In this document: piece by piece, positions 19,601 through 29,228 of the stretch
Layout of the letters: every line of letters begins with the position of its first letter
Position numbering within the stretch: the first letter of the stretch is position 1
Source: 73-13 sp035555435
Lineage (GTDB): Bacteria; Actinomycetota; Actinomycetes; Actinomycetales; Microbacteriaceae
DNA: 64,000 nucleotides
NCBI GenBank assembly: GCA_035555435.1
Contig: DATMGN010000033.1
Location: 1 to 64,000 of the forward strand
Reading direction: 5' to 3'
Notes under the pieces: model-generated
The model's input: only the letters and a program-made list of their open reading frames with translations
Databases searched by the model: none
What the model was told of the DNA's origin: nothing
Made by a program: the position numbers and the translations under genes

Positions 19601-20805
19601 CCGAGGACCTCCAGTCCGGGGAGGGCCTTGCCCTCGAGGAACTCCAGGCTCGCGCCACCGCCCGTCGAGACATGCCCGAAGTCGGCGTCGTGGAAACCGA
19701 GACGGCGCACGGCCGCCGCGGAGTCGCCGCCGCCGACGACCCCGAAGCCGGTCGTGTCGCTGAGCGCCTGCGCGATCGCGGCCGTGCCGAAGGCGAAGTC
19801 GGGGAACTCGAAGACGCCCATCGGGCCGTTCCAGAAGACGGTGCGCGAGGATCGCACGATGCCAGCGAAGCGCTCCGCGGACTTGGGCCCGATGTCGAGT
19901 CCGAGGCCCGTCGCCCCGAAGCGGGACGACTCCATCGCGTCGGCGCGCACGATCTCGTGCTTCGCGTCGGGCGCGAACCGCTCCGCCACGACGATGTCCT
20001 CCGGGAGCTCGATCGTGACGCCGAGCTCCTTCGCCCGCGCGAGGTAGCCGAGCACCGTCGGGATCCGGTCCTCCTCCAGGAGGCTCGCGCCGACGCCGTG
20101 CCCGAGTGCAGCGAGGAATGTGAAGACCATGCCGCCACCGACGATGAGCGTGTCGATCCGCGGCAGCAGCGAGTCGATGACCGCGAGCTTGTCGGAGACC
20201 TTCGACCCGCCGAGGACGACCGTGTACGGCCGCTCCGGGTGGCGGGTGAGCCGCTCGAGCACCGCGACCTCGCGCTCGACGAGCAGGCCGGCCGCGCTCG
20301 GCAGCTGCGCCTCGAGATCCGTCACACTCGCCTGCGCCCGGTGCACGACCCCGAACCCGTCGGAGACCGCCGCGTCGGCGAACGCGGCGAGCTGCGCCGC
20401 GAACGCGGCGCGTTCGGCGGCATCCTTCGACGTCTCGCCCGGGTTGAAGCGCAGATTCTCCAGCAGGACGACGTCGCCGCGCTCGAGTGACGACACCGCG
20501 TTCTGTGCGTCGGCACCGACCGTGTCCGTCGCGAACCTCACGGGGCGCCCGAGCAGCTCCGAGAGCCGGGTCGCGACGGGACGCAGCGAGTGCTTCGCAT
20601 CCGGTGCGCCGTCCGGGCGGCCGAGGTGCGAGCCGATGACGAGCGACGCGCCCGCCCCCAGCAGCGCCTCGAGCGTCGGGAGCGAGGCGCGGACGCGGCC
20701 GTCATCCGAGATCCGGCCGTCCTCGAGCGGGACGTTGAGATCGCAGCGGACGAAGACGCGCCGCCCCGAGAGCTCCCCGAGCGACGGGATGGTGCGAAGC
20801 GCCAC
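19591..20805 (-). CDS. pgk: Phosphoglycerate kinase
   Basis: ATP-forming glycolytic kinase. The 404 aa include RCDLNVPLEDGRI, SHLGRPDG, VLGGSKVSDKL and GGGDSAAAV, which span both lobes. GTG start 4 nt after the gap stop. Middle gene of the gap-pgk-tpiA unit. Confidence 0.96.
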   Translation of the reverse strand: MALRTIPSLGELSGRRVFVRCDLNVPLEDGRISDDGRVRASLPTLEALLGAGASLVIGSHLGRPDGAPDAKHSLRPVATRLSELLGRPVRFATDTVGADAQNAVSSLERGDVVLLENLRFNPGETSKDAAERAAFAAQLAAFADAAVSDGFGVVHRAQASVTDLEAQLPSAAGLLVEREVAVLERLTRHPERPYTVVLGGSKVSDKLAVIDSLLPRIDTLIVGGGMVFTFLAALGHGVGASLLEEDRIPTVLGYLARAKELGVTIELPEDIVVAERFAPDAKHEIVRADAMESSRFGATGLGLDIGPKSAERFAGIVRSSRTVFWNGPMGVFEFPDFAFGTAAIAQALSDTTGFGVVGGGDSAAAVRRLGFHDADFGHVSTGGGASLEFLEGKALPGLEVLGWQ

Positions 20806-20809
20806 GGGC

Positions 20810-21814
20810 TCAGAGCCGCTCGGCGACGTACTCGGTCAGGTCGACGAGCCGGTTCGAGTAGCCCCACTCGTTGTCGTACCAGGCGTACAGCTTGACCTGG
20901 TCCTCGATGATCTTCGTGAGGGGCGCGTCGTAGATCGACGAGTGGGGGTCGTGCGTGATGTCCTTCGACACGATCGGGTCGTCCGAGTACTTGAGGATGC
21001 CCTTGAGCGGGCCGTCGGCGGCCGCGCGGAACGCCTCGTTGATCTCCTCCATCGTGACCTTGCGGGATGCGACGACCGTGAGGTCCGTGATGGAGCCGGT
21101 CGGGACGGGCACGCGCAGCGAGTAGCCGTCGAGCTTGCCGTTGAGCTCCGGCAGGACGAGGCCGATCGCCTTGGCCGCACCGGTCGACGTCGGGACGATG
21201 TTGACCGCCGCGGCGCGGGCGCGACGCAGGTCCTTGTGGGGGCCGTCCTGCAGGTTCTGGTCCGCCGTGTACGCGTGGATCGTCGTCATGAGACCGTGCT
21301 TGATCCCGAAGGCGTCGTTGAACACCTTCGCGATCGGCGCGAGCGAGTTCGTCGTGCACGACGCGTTCGAGATGATGTGCATCGTCGCCGGGTCGTAGGT
21401 GTGCTCGTTGACGCCGAGGACGAACGTGCCGTCGTCGTTCGTCGCGGGTGCCGAGATGAGGACCTTCTTCGCACCCGCGTCGATGTGCGCCCGCGCCTTG
21501 TTGGCGTCGGTGAAGAACCCGGTCGACTCGATGACGATGTCGACACCGAGCTCGCCCCACGGCAGGTTCGCCGGGTCGCGGTCCGCGAGCACCCTGATCG
21601 CCTTGCCGTCGACGAGGATCGAGTCGCCGTCGATCTGCACGTCGGCGCCCAGCACGCCGTCGATCGAGTCGTACTTGAGCAGCGTCGCGAGCGTCGCCGT
21701 GTCGGTCAGGTCGTTGACCGCGACGACGTCGAGGTCGGCGCCCTGCTCGAGCAGCGCGCGAAGGTAGTTGCGGCCGATGCGGCCGAAGCCGTTGATGCCG
21801 ACCTTGATGGTCAC
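20810..21814 (-). CDS. gap: Glyceraldehyde-3-phosphate dehydrogenase
   Basis: NAD-dependent glycolytic dehydrogenase, 334 aa. The Rossmann motif INGFGRIGR is at 7-15 and the catalytic cysteine C153 is in ASCTTN. The acidic residue in VNDL points to NAD rather than NADP. GTG start with AGGAGAA 6 nt upstream. sodA lies 45 bp upstream on the same strand. Confidence 0.96.
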   Translation of the reverse strand: MTIKVGINGFGRIGRNYLRALLEQGADLDVVAVNDLTDTATLATLLKYDSIDGVLGADVQIDGDSILVDGKAIRVLADRDPANLPWGELGVDIVIESTGFFTDANKARAHIDAGAKKVLISAPATNDDGTFVLGVNEHTYDPATMHIISNASCTTNSLAPIAKVFNDAFGIKHGLMTTIHAYTADQNLQDGPHKDLRRARAAAVNIVPTSTGAAKAIGLVLPELNGKLDGYSLRVPVPTGSITDLTVVASRKVTMEEINEAFRAAADGPLKGILKYSDDPIVSKDITHDPHSSIYDAPLTKIIEDQVKLYAWYDNEWGYSNRLVDLTEYVAERL

Positions 21815-21859
21815 AGAGTTCTCCTGTTGTTTCGGGGGTCTGAAGCGATGACGGGCGGC

Positions 21860-22483
21860 CTACGGGACCAGCAGGCCCTTGGTCTGCGCGACGGCCGTCT
21901 CGAGCCGGGTGCCGACGTTGTCCCAGTTCACGATGTTCCAGAACGCCTTGACGTAGTCCGCGCGAACGTTCTTGTAGTCGAGGTAGTAGGCGTGCTCCCA
22001 GACGTCGAGGAGCAGCAGCGGCACGGTGCCCGCGGCGAACTGCGACTGCTGGTCGAAGAACTGCTGGATGATGACGTTGCCGCCGATCGAGTCGTAGAAC
22101 AGGCCCGCCCAGCCGGAGCCTTGCACGCCGAGCGCCGCGGCGGTGAAGTGAGCCTGGAACTTGTCGAACGAGCCGAAGTGGTCGTCGATCGCCGAGGCGA
22201 CGGAGCCGACCGGCTTGTCGCCGCCGTCCGGGGTCAGGTTCGTCCAGAAGATCGAGTGGTTGGTGTGGCCGCCGAGGTTGAACGCGAGGTCCTTCTCCAG
22301 CTTGTTCACGTTGGCGAAGTCGCCCGACTCGCGCGCCGCGGCGAGGTCGGTGAGGGCCTTGTTGGCACCGGCGACGTAGGCCGCGTGGTGCTTGGAGTGA
22401 TGCAGCTCCATGATCGCTGCCGAGATGTGCGGCTCGAGCGCCGCGTAGTCGTAGGACAGGTCCGGAAGGGTGTACTCGGCCAT
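21860..22483 (-). CDS. Superoxide dismutase (Mn/Fe family)
   Basis: 207-aa cytosolic superoxide dismutase. The metal ligands are visible as H28 (ELHHSKHH), H76 (GGHTNHSIFW), D160 and H164 (DVWEHAYYLDY). The sequence alone does not settle Mn versus Fe. AAGGAG stands 5 nt before the ATG. It sits between whiA and gap, where these two genes are neighbours in many actinobacteria, so it looks like an insertion into a conserved neighbourhood (inference). Confidence 0.94.
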   Translation of the reverse strand: MAEYTLPDLSYDYAALEPHISAAIMELHHSKHHAAYVAGANKALTDLAAARESGDFANVNKLEKDLAFNLGGHTNHSIFWTNLTPDGGDKPVGSVASAIDDHFGSFDKFQAHFTAAALGVQGSGWAGLFYDSIGGNVIIQQFFDQQSQFAAGTVPLLLLDVWEHAYYLDYKNVRADYVKAFWNIVNWDNVGTRLETAVAQTKGLLVP

Positions 22484-22524
22484 GATCGCTCCTTGACTCG
22501 TTGTTCGATTGCGTTGCGTCGTGA

Positions 22525-23508
22525 TCAGTCTAGTTCGGCCAGCTCGGGCGGGAGACTGGCCTCGGTGCCGGGGATGCCGAGCTCCTCGGCTCGCCGATCG
22601 GCCATCGCGAGCAGCCGGCGGATGCGTCCCGCGACGGCGTCCTTCGTCATGGGCGGGTCCGCGTAGTGGCCGAGCTCGTCGAGACTCGCCTCGCGGTGGT
22701 CCAGGCGCAGCCGACCCGCGTACTGCAGGTGATCAGGGACCTCCGGCCCGAGGATCTCCAGTGCGCGCTCGACACGGGCGCACGCCGCGACGGCGGCCTG
22801 GGCGCTGCGTCGCAGGTTCGCGTCGTCGAAGTTGACGAGCCGGTTCGCCGTCGCCCGCACCTCCTTGGCGCTGCGCTGCGACTCCCAGTCCGCGAGCGTG
22901 CCGCTCGCGCCGATCCGCTCGAGCAGCCGGGCGATCGCCTCACCCTCGCGCACGAGCACGCGCGGCAGCCCCCGCACTTCGCGGCCCTTGGCCTGCACGC
23001 CGATGCGGCTCGCCGCGCCGACGAGCGCCATCGCCGCCTCCGTCGTCGGGCAGCCGATCTCTAGTGCGGCGCTGCGCCCAGGATCGGTCAGGCTCCCGGT
23101 CGCGAGGAACGCGCCCCGCCACACCGCCGCGAGCTCCGCGGGGTTGCCGGTCGTGAGCCGGTTCGGCAGGCCCCGCACGGGCCGGCGGCGCTGGTCGAGG
23201 AGACCCGTCTGGCGAGCGAGCGTCTCGCCCTCCTCGACGACGCGCACGAGCTGCCGCTCGGGCTTGCCGGCCCCGCCCGCGGGGCTCGCGCCGCGCCGCG
23301 CGCGAATGCCGAACAGCGTCTGGATCTCCGCCGCGATGCGATCCGCGAGCTGCGCGGAGTCGACCTCGACCTCGACCGCGATCCGGCCCGAGATGAGATG
23401 CAGGCCGCCCGCGAAGCGCAGCAGCGTCGCGAGCTCGGCGGCCCGCAGCGAGGTCGAGCCGAGCGGCAGCGCCAGCAGCTCCGCCTTGAGACGATCGGTC
23501 AGCGACAC
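22525..23508 (-). CDS. whiA: DNA-binding protein WhiA
   Basis: Actinobacterial/Firmicute regulator with an inactive LAGLIDADG-like N-terminal domain and a C-terminal helix-turn-helix; in Streptomyces it controls sporulation division genes with WhiB. The 327 aa include the N-terminal SLTDRLKAELL, the middle VNFDDANLRRSAQAA and the HTH region SLDELGHYADPPMTKDAVAGR. GTG at 23508 has GGAAGGGA 5 nt upstream. It begins one base past the rapZ stop. Confidence 0.94.
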   Translation of the reverse strand: MSLTDRLKAELLALPLGSTSLRAAELATLLRFAGGLHLISGRIAVEVEVDSAQLADRIAAEIQTLFGIRARRGASPAGGAGKPERQLVRVVEEGETLARQTGLLDQRRRPVRGLPNRLTTGNPAELAAVWRGAFLATGSLTDPGRSAALEIGCPTTEAAMALVGAASRIGVQAKGREVRGLPRVLVREGEAIARLLERIGASGTLADWESQRSAKEVRATANRLVNFDDANLRRSAQAAVAACARVERALEILGPEVPDHLQYAGRLRLDHREASLDELGHYADPPMTKDAVAGRIRRLLAMADRRAEELGIPGTEASLPPELAELD

Positions 23509-23509
23509 T

Positions 23510-24388
23510 TCATTCCCTTCCAAGGTCCCGGTGGCGCACCGAGACGGTGACACCGGGCAGGCCCGAGAGCCGTGCGGCGAGCTCTTCGGCCATCGCGACC
23601 GAACGGTGCTTGCCGCCGGTGCAGCCGACCGCGACGGTCGCGTGCCGCTTGTTCTCACGACGATAGCCTTCGAGCGCGATCCGCAGCGTCGCGGTGAACG
23701 CCTCGAGGTACTCGGCCGCGCCCGGCTGGCCGAGCACGAAGTCGCGGATCCGCTCGTCGCGGCCGTCGAGCGCCGCGAGCTCCGGGTCCCAGTACGGGTT
23801 CGGCAGGAAGCGCATGTCGCTCACGACGTCGGCGTCCGCGGGCAGGCCGTACTTGAAGCCGAAGCTCTGGATCGTCAGCGAGACCCGGGGCGCGTCGTGC
23901 GCGGCGAAGCGGTCCAGGATCGCGGTCGTGAGCTGATGCACGTTGAGGTTGGAGGTGTCGAAGACGAGGTCGCTGTCGCCGCGCAGATCCGCGAGCCGAT
24001 CGCGTTCCGCGCGGATGCCGTCGAGCAGCGTCCCCCCGGCCTGCAGCGGGTGCGGACGGCGGACCTGCTCGAAGCGGCGCACCAGGGCATCGTCGTCGGC
24101 GTCGAGGAACAGCACTCGCACCTGCGAGCGTCCTCCCCGCAGCGAGGCGATCGCCTGCTGCAGGTCGGAGAACAGCACGCCCCCGCGGATGTCGACGACC
24201 GCCGCGATCCGCGGGAACGCCGTGCCCTCCTGGGCGCCCAACTCGACGAGCGGCTTGATCATCGACGGCGGGAGATTGTCGACGACGTACCAGCCGAGGT
24301 CCTCCAGGGCGTCGGCGGCGGTCGAGCGGCCCGCCCCGGACATCCCGGTGACGATGAGCAGCTCTTCACCAGGCGCGTCGGTCGTCAT
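23510..24388 (-). CDS. rapZ: RNase adapter RapZ / YvcJ-family P-loop protein
   Basis: 292-aa nucleotide-binding protein of the RapZ/YvcJ family. The Walker A variant GMSGAGRST (R in place of K, common in actinobacteria) and the C-terminal CTGGKHRSV signature are present. In E. coli RapZ controls the GlmZ small RNA; its role in actinobacteria is unresolved. ATG overlaps the uvrC stop (ATGA). The yvcK gene often found between rapZ and whiA in actinobacteria is absent here. Confidence 0.93.
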   Translation of the reverse strand: MTTDAPGEELLIVTGMSGAGRSTAADALEDLGWYVVDNLPPSMIKPLVELGAQEGTAFPRIAAVVDIRGGVLFSDLQQAIASLRGGRSQVRVLFLDADDDALVRRFEQVRRPHPLQAGGTLLDGIRAERDRLADLRGDSDLVFDTSNLNVHQLTTAILDRFAAHDAPRVSLTIQSFGFKYGLPADADVVSDMRFLPNPYWDPELAALDGRDERIRDFVLGQPGAAEYLEAFTATLRIALEGYRRENKRHATVAVGCTGGKHRSVAMAEELAARLSGLPGVTVSVRHRDLGRE

Positions 24389-26286
24389 GACCCACTCACT
24401 GTAGTCGGCCCGCCGTCCGGATGCAGACGGTCCACGATCGCCCGAGCGGTCGCCGCACCGATGCCGCGGACCGACTCGATCTCCTCCGCCGTCGCCGCCT
24501 TGACCGCCTTCGCCGAACCGAAGTGGCGCAGCAGCTCCTTGACCCGGGCCGGACCCACCCCCGGGATCTCCGCGAGCACCGAACGCAGGTCTCGCTTGCG
24601 TCGCTCGCGCTGGAATCCGATCGCGAAGCGGTGCGCCTCGTCGCGCAGGCGCTGGACGAGGAAGAGCGCGTCGGAGTTGCGCGGCAGGATCACTGGATAG
24701 TCGGAGTCGGGCAGCCAGAGCTCCTCGAGGCGCTTCGCGATGCCGACGACCTCGATGCCGGCTGCCGACTCCCCCGCCTCGTCGAGCGCACGCCTCGCCG
24801 CGGCGACCTGCGGCTGACCGCCGTCGATGAGCAGCAGCTGCGGGCGGTAGGCGAAGCGCTTTCGGGACCCGCCCTCGGCCGGTGCCTCCGGCTCGTCGGC
24901 GAGCCGGGCGAGCCGCCGGGACAGCACCTGATGCACCGCGTCGGTGTCGTCGGTCGCCTGCTCGATCGAGAACTTCCGGTACTGGTCGCGCCGGGGCAGG
25001 CCGTCCTCGAAGACGACCATCGAGGCGACGATGTTCGTCCCGCCGAGATGCGACACGTCGAAGCACTCGATCCGAAGCGGCGCCTCGGGGAGCCCGAGCG
25101 CCTCCTGCAGGTCGGCGATCGCGTTGCTGCGCGCCGTGAAGTCGCTCGAGCGGCGCATCTTGTAGAGCACGAGCGCCTCCGCCGCGTTCTCCGCCGCCGT
25201 CCTGGCGAGCGCGACCTTCTCGCCGCGCTTCGGCACCGACACCTCGACGCGCCCGCGCTCGCCGCCCTCCGCGCGCCGATCCGTGAGCCAGAGCTCGAGC
25301 GGTGCGGCGTCCGGCGGCAGGGCGGGCACGTGGACGAGCCGCGGCGGCGTCGCATCGGCGTAGGCGGTCTCCAGGACCGACTCGATGAGCTCCGGCAGCG
25401 GCACGTCGAGCTCCTTGTCGACCGTCCACGCGCGGACGCCGCGAATACGGCCGCCGCGGACGATGAACTGCTGCACCGCCGCGGACAGCTCGTCGTCGGC
25501 GATGCCGAAGAAGTCCGCATCGAGATCCTCCGAGAGCACGACCGCGTTGCGCTCCAGCGCCCACTGCATCGCCTGGAGCTGATCCCGCAGGCGCGCCGCC
25601 TGCTCGTACTCCTGCGCCTCAGAGGCCTCGGTCATCCGCCGCCGGATGTCGCGGATGAAGCGCTGGTCGCCGCCGTCGAGGAACGCCGCGAAGTCGATCG
25701 CGATCGACTTGTGCTCCGCGGGCGTGACCCGCCCGACGCACGGCGCAGCACACTTGCCGATGTCGCCGAGCAGACAGGGGCGGCCCGAGCGCTGCGCGCG
25801 CCGGTAGACGCCGTCGGAGCACGAGCGCATCGGGAACGCCTTGAGCAGCGTGTCGACGGTGTCGCGGATCGCCCAGGCGCGCGAGTAGGGGCCGAAGTAG
25901 CGCGCCCCGCGGATGCCGCGCGAGCGCGTCACCAGGATCCGCGGCACCTCGTCGCCGAGCGTGATCGCGACGTACGGGTAGGACTTGTCGTCGCGGTACT
26001 GGACGTTGAACGGCGGATCGAACTCCTTGATCCACGTCCACTCGAGCTGCAGCGCCTCGAAGTCCGAGTTGACCACCGTCCACTCGACGCTGCGCGCGGT
26101 GAGCACCATGCGCTTGGTGCGGTCGTGGAGGGTCGTGAGCGGCGCGAAGTAGTTCGAGAGCCGAGCGCGCAGGGACTTGGCCTTGCCGACGTACAGGATG
26201 CGACCGCGTTCGTCACGAAAGCGATAGACGCCGGGCTTCTGTGGGATCTCCCCCGTCCGCGGACGCCAGGGCAGGTCCTCGGCCAC
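24385..26286 (-). CDS. uvrC: Excinuclease ABC subunit UvrC
   Basis: Dual-incision nuclease of nucleotide-excision repair. The 633 aa show, in order, a GIY-YIG domain (GVYRFRDERGRILYVGKAKS), a UVR motif (EYEQAARLRDQLQAM), an RNase-H-like domain (ECFDVSHLGGTNIVASMVV, LLIDGGQPQV) and C-terminal helix-hairpin-helices (IPGVGPARVKELL). GTG at 26286 follows the uvrA stop by 2 nt; the longer open frame overlaps uvrA and is rejected. Confidence 0.96.
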   Translation of the reverse strand: MAEDLPWRPRTGEIPQKPGVYRFRDERGRILYVGKAKSLRARLSNYFAPLTTLHDRTKRMVLTARSVEWTVVNSDFEALQLEWTWIKEFDPPFNVQYRDDKSYPYVAITLGDEVPRILVTRSRGIRGARYFGPYSRAWAIRDTVDTLLKAFPMRSCSDGVYRRAQRSGRPCLLGDIGKCAAPCVGRVTPAEHKSIAIDFAAFLDGGDQRFIRDIRRRMTEASEAQEYEQAARLRDQLQAMQWALERNAVVLSEDLDADFFGIADDELSAAVQQFIVRGGRIRGVRAWTVDKELDVPLPELIESVLETAYADATPPRLVHVPALPPDAAPLELWLTDRRAEGGERGRVEVSVPKRGEKVALARTAAENAAEALVLYKMRRSSDFTARSNAIADLQEALGLPEAPLRIECFDVSHLGGTNIVASMVVFEDGLPRRDQYRKFSIEQATDDTDAVHQVLSRRLARLADEPEAPAEGGSRKRFAYRPQLLLIDGGQPQVAAARRALDEAGESAAGIEVVGIAKRLEELWLPDSDYPVILPRNSDALFLVQRLRDEAHRFAIGFQRERRKRDLRSVLAEIPGVGPARVKELLRHFGSAKAVKAATAEEIESVRGIGAATARAIVDRLHPDGGPTTVSGS

Positions 26287-26288
26287 CG

Positions 26289-29177
26289 CTAGCTCGCCTT
26301 GGTGGCCGCGCCGAGCATCTCCCGGAGGAATGCGCCCGTGTAGCTGCCCTCGACCCGCGCGACCTCCTCCGGAGTCCCCGCCGCGACGACGAGCCCGCCG
26401 CCGGATCCGCCTTCGGGCCCGAGGTCGATGATCCAGTCGGCCGCGGAGACGACGTCGAGGTTGTGCTCGATGACGATGACCGTGTTGCCCTTGTCGACGA
26501 GCCCGTCGAGCACCTCGAGCAGCCGTCGGACGTCCTCGAAGTGCAGTCCCGTGGTCGGCTCGTCGAGGACGTACACGCTGCGGCCCGTGCTGCGCTTCTG
26601 CAGCTCCGTCGCGAGCTTGACACGCTGGGCCTCGCCGCCCGACAGCGTCGTCGCAGACTGGCCGAGCCGGACATAGCCGAGGCCGACGTCCACGAGGGTC
26701 TTCAGGTAGCGGTGGATGCCGCTGATCGCCTCGAAGAACTCGGCCGCCTCCTCGATCGGCATGTCGAGCACCTCGGAGATGTTCTTGCCCTTGTAGCGCA
26801 CCGCGAGCGTCTCGCGGTTGTAGCGCGCTCCGCCGCACACCTCGCAGGCGACGTAGACGTCGGGGAGGAAGTTCATCTCGATGCGGATCGTGCCGTCGCC
26901 CGCGCAGTTCTCGCAGCGACCGCCCTTGACGTTGAAGGAGAACCGGCCCTGCTGGTAGCCGCGCGCCTTCGCGTCCGGGGTATCGGCGAACAGCGCGCGG
27001 ATCTTGTCGAAGACCCCGGTGTAGGTCGCGGGGTTCGAGCGAGGCGTGCGTCCGATCGGCGCCTGATCGACGTGCACGACCTTGTCGAGCTGGTCGACGC
27101 CCGTCACGCGGGTGTGGCGGCCGGGGATCTGCCTGGCGCCGTTGAGCTCGTTCGCGAGCACCGTGTAGAGGATGTCGTTGACGAGACTCGACTTGCCGGA
27201 GCCGGAGACGCCCGTCACGGCGGTCATGACCCCCAGCGGGAAGCTCGCGGTGACATCGCGGAGGTTGTTCTCCCGGGCGCCCTCGACCGTGATCTGGCGC
27301 TTGGGGTCGACCTTCCGGCGGGCGCGGGGCTGGAAGACCGTCCGCCGACCCGCGAGGTAGTCCCCCGTGATCGACTCGCGGTTGCGCAGCAGCTCCTCGT
27401 ACCCGCCCGAGTGGACGACCTCGCCGCCGTGCTCGCCCGCCCGCGGCCCGATGTCGACGATCCAGTCCGCCGTCCGGATGGTGTCCTCGTCGTGCTCGAC
27501 GACGATGAGCGTGTTGCCGAGGTCGCGCAGCTTGACGAGCGTGTCGATGAGTCGTCGGTTGTCGCGCTGGTGGAGGCCGATCGAGGGCTCGTCGAGCACG
27601 TACAGCACGCCCGTGAGCCCGGAGCCGATCTGGGTCGCGAGTCGGATGCGCTGCGCCTCGCCGCCGCTCAGCGTCGCGGCGGCGCGCGCCAGGTCGAGAT
27701 AGCCGAGCCCCACCTCGAGCAGGAACTCCAGCCGCAGCCGGATCTCGCGCAGCACCTGGGCCGCGATCTTCGCCTGGCGCTCATCCAGCTCAACCGTCTG
27801 GACGAACGCGGTCGCCTCGGTCAGGCTGAGCGCGCAGACATCCCAGATGGACCGGCCGTCGATCGTGACCGCGAGGACCTCGGGCTTGAGCCGCTGGCCG
27901 CCGCAGACGGCGCAGGGGACCTCGCGCAGGTAGGCCTGCATGCGCTGTCGCTGCGAATCGCTCTCCGCCTCGATCCACTTGCGCTCGACGTAGGGAATGA
28001 CGCCCTCGTACCCGGCCGTGTAGCTCATGGTGCGGCCGAAGCGGTTCTTCCACTTGACGACGACCTTGAAGTCCTTGCCGCGCAGCACCGTCTCGCGGAT
28101 CTCCTCCGGGAGATCTCGCCACGGCGTGTCGAGGGAGAAGTCGAGGTCGTCGGCCAGGCCGCCGAGCACCCGCTCGAAGTACTCGAAGAGCGACTTGCCG
28201 CCCGAGGCTGCCGACCAGGGCAGCAGCACCCCCTCGGCGATCGACAGCGCGGTGTCGCCGAGCATGAGCTCCTCGTCGACCGCCATCCGGCTGCCGAGGC
28301 CCGTGCACTCGGGACAGGCGCCGAACGGGGCGTTGAAGGAGAAGGTCCGCGGCTCGATCTCGGTGAGGGCGATGGGGTGCCGGTTGGGGCAGGACAGCTT
28401 CTCGGAGAACGTGCGCCACGCGGCGTCGCCCGGCTCGTCGACGAAGTTGACGGCGACGAGCCCGTCGGTCAGGCGCAGCGCCGTCTCGAGCGAGTCCGTG
28501 AGCCGGGTGAGGAGCTCGGGCGAGGCGACGAGCCGGTCGACGACGACCCCGATGTCGTGCTTGACCTGCTTCTTGAGCGCGGGCGGCTCGGCGAGCTGGA
28601 CGATCTCGCCGTCGACGATCGCGCGCGAGTAGCCCTGGGCGCTGAGCTCCTGGAAGAGCTCGACGAACTCGCCTTTCTTCTGGCTCACGACGGGCGCGAC
28701 GAGCTGGTACCGGGTCCCCTCGGCCAGCTCCATGAGGGTGTCGGCGATCTGCTGGACGGTCTGGCGCTGGATCCGCTCGCCGCAGATCGGGCAGTGCGGG
28801 ACCCCGACCCGCGCCCAGAGGAGGCGCAGGTAGTCGTAGATCTCGGTGATGGTGCCGACGGTCGAGCGCGGGTTGCGGTTCGTCGACTTCTGGTCGATCG
28901 AGACCGCGGGCGAGAGCCCCTCGATGAAGTCGACGTCGGGCCGGTCCACCTGGCCGAGGAACTGGCGCGCATACGCGCTCAGCGACTCGACGTAGCGTCG
29001 CTGGCCTTCCGCGAAGATGGTGTCGAACGCCAGTGAGGACTTGCCCGAGCCGCTCAGGCCCGTGAAGACGACGAGGGCGTCACGCGGGATCTCGAGGTCG
29101 ACGTCCTTGAGATTGTGGACGCGTGCGCCGCGCACACTGAGGCGGTGGGAGCCCGGCACAGGCGTGATCAACGGCAC
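26289..29177 (-). CDS. uvrA: Excinuclease ABC subunit UvrA
   Basis: DNA-damage-sensing ABC ATPase of nucleotide-excision repair. The 962 aa hold two ATPase modules (Walker A GLSGSGKSS and GVSGSGKSS, each with a later LSGGEAQR signature). The zinc-binding pairs include CPICG, CPECTG, CAVCG and CENCAG/CEVCGG. GTG start at 29177, 6 nt downstream of TACACT, with no ribosome-binding site. Followed directly by uvrC. Confidence 0.97.
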   Translation of the reverse strand: MPLITPVPGSHRLSVRGARVHNLKDVDLEIPRDALVVFTGLSGSGKSSLAFDTIFAEGQRRYVESLSAYARQFLGQVDRPDVDFIEGLSPAVSIDQKSTNRNPRSTVGTITEIYDYLRLLWARVGVPHCPICGERIQRQTVQQIADTLMELAEGTRYQLVAPVVSQKKGEFVELFQELSAQGYSRAIVDGEIVQLAEPPALKKQVKHDIGVVVDRLVASPELLTRLTDSLETALRLTDGLVAVNFVDEPGDAAWRTFSEKLSCPNRHPIALTEIEPRTFSFNAPFGACPECTGLGSRMAVDEELMLGDTALSIAEGVLLPWSAASGGKSLFEYFERVLGGLADDLDFSLDTPWRDLPEEIRETVLRGKDFKVVVKWKNRFGRTMSYTAGYEGVIPYVERKWIEAESDSQRQRMQAYLREVPCAVCGGQRLKPEVLAVTIDGRSIWDVCALSLTEATAFVQTVELDERQAKIAAQVLREIRLRLEFLLEVGLGYLDLARAAATLSGGEAQRIRLATQIGSGLTGVLYVLDEPSIGLHQRDNRRLIDTLVKLRDLGNTLIVVEHDEDTIRTADWIVDIGPRAGEHGGEVVHSGGYEELLRNRESITGDYLAGRRTVFQPRARRKVDPKRQITVEGARENNLRDVTASFPLGVMTAVTGVSGSGKSSLVNDILYTVLANELNGARQIPGRHTRVTGVDQLDKVVHVDQAPIGRTPRSNPATYTGVFDKIRALFADTPDAKARGYQQGRFSFNVKGGRCENCAGDGTIRIEMNFLPDVYVACEVCGGARYNRETLAVRYKGKNISEVLDMPIEEAAEFFEAISGIHRYLKTLVDVGLGYVRLGQSATTLSGGEAQRVKLATELQKRSTGRSVYVLDEPTTGLHFEDVRRLLEVLDGLVDKGNTVIVIEHNLDVVSAADWIIDLGPEGGSGGGLVVAAGTPEEVARVEGSYTGAFLREMLGAATKAS

Positions 29178-29183
29178 CGTTCA

Positions 29184-29189
29184 AGTGTA
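29184..29189 (-). promoter_or_regulatory. uvrA -10 element, probable leaderless promoter
   Basis: TACACT, 6 nt before the GTG start of uvrA. No SOS box was recognised near it. Confidence 0.55.
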
Positions 29190-29228
29190 GAGAGCACCCC
29201 TGACATCGAGCCGGGACGCCGGTCGCGA

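Noticed and set aside
29178..29228. SOS box for uvrA
   Set aside because: No recognisable LexA-type palindrome was found between uvrA and the SDR gene.
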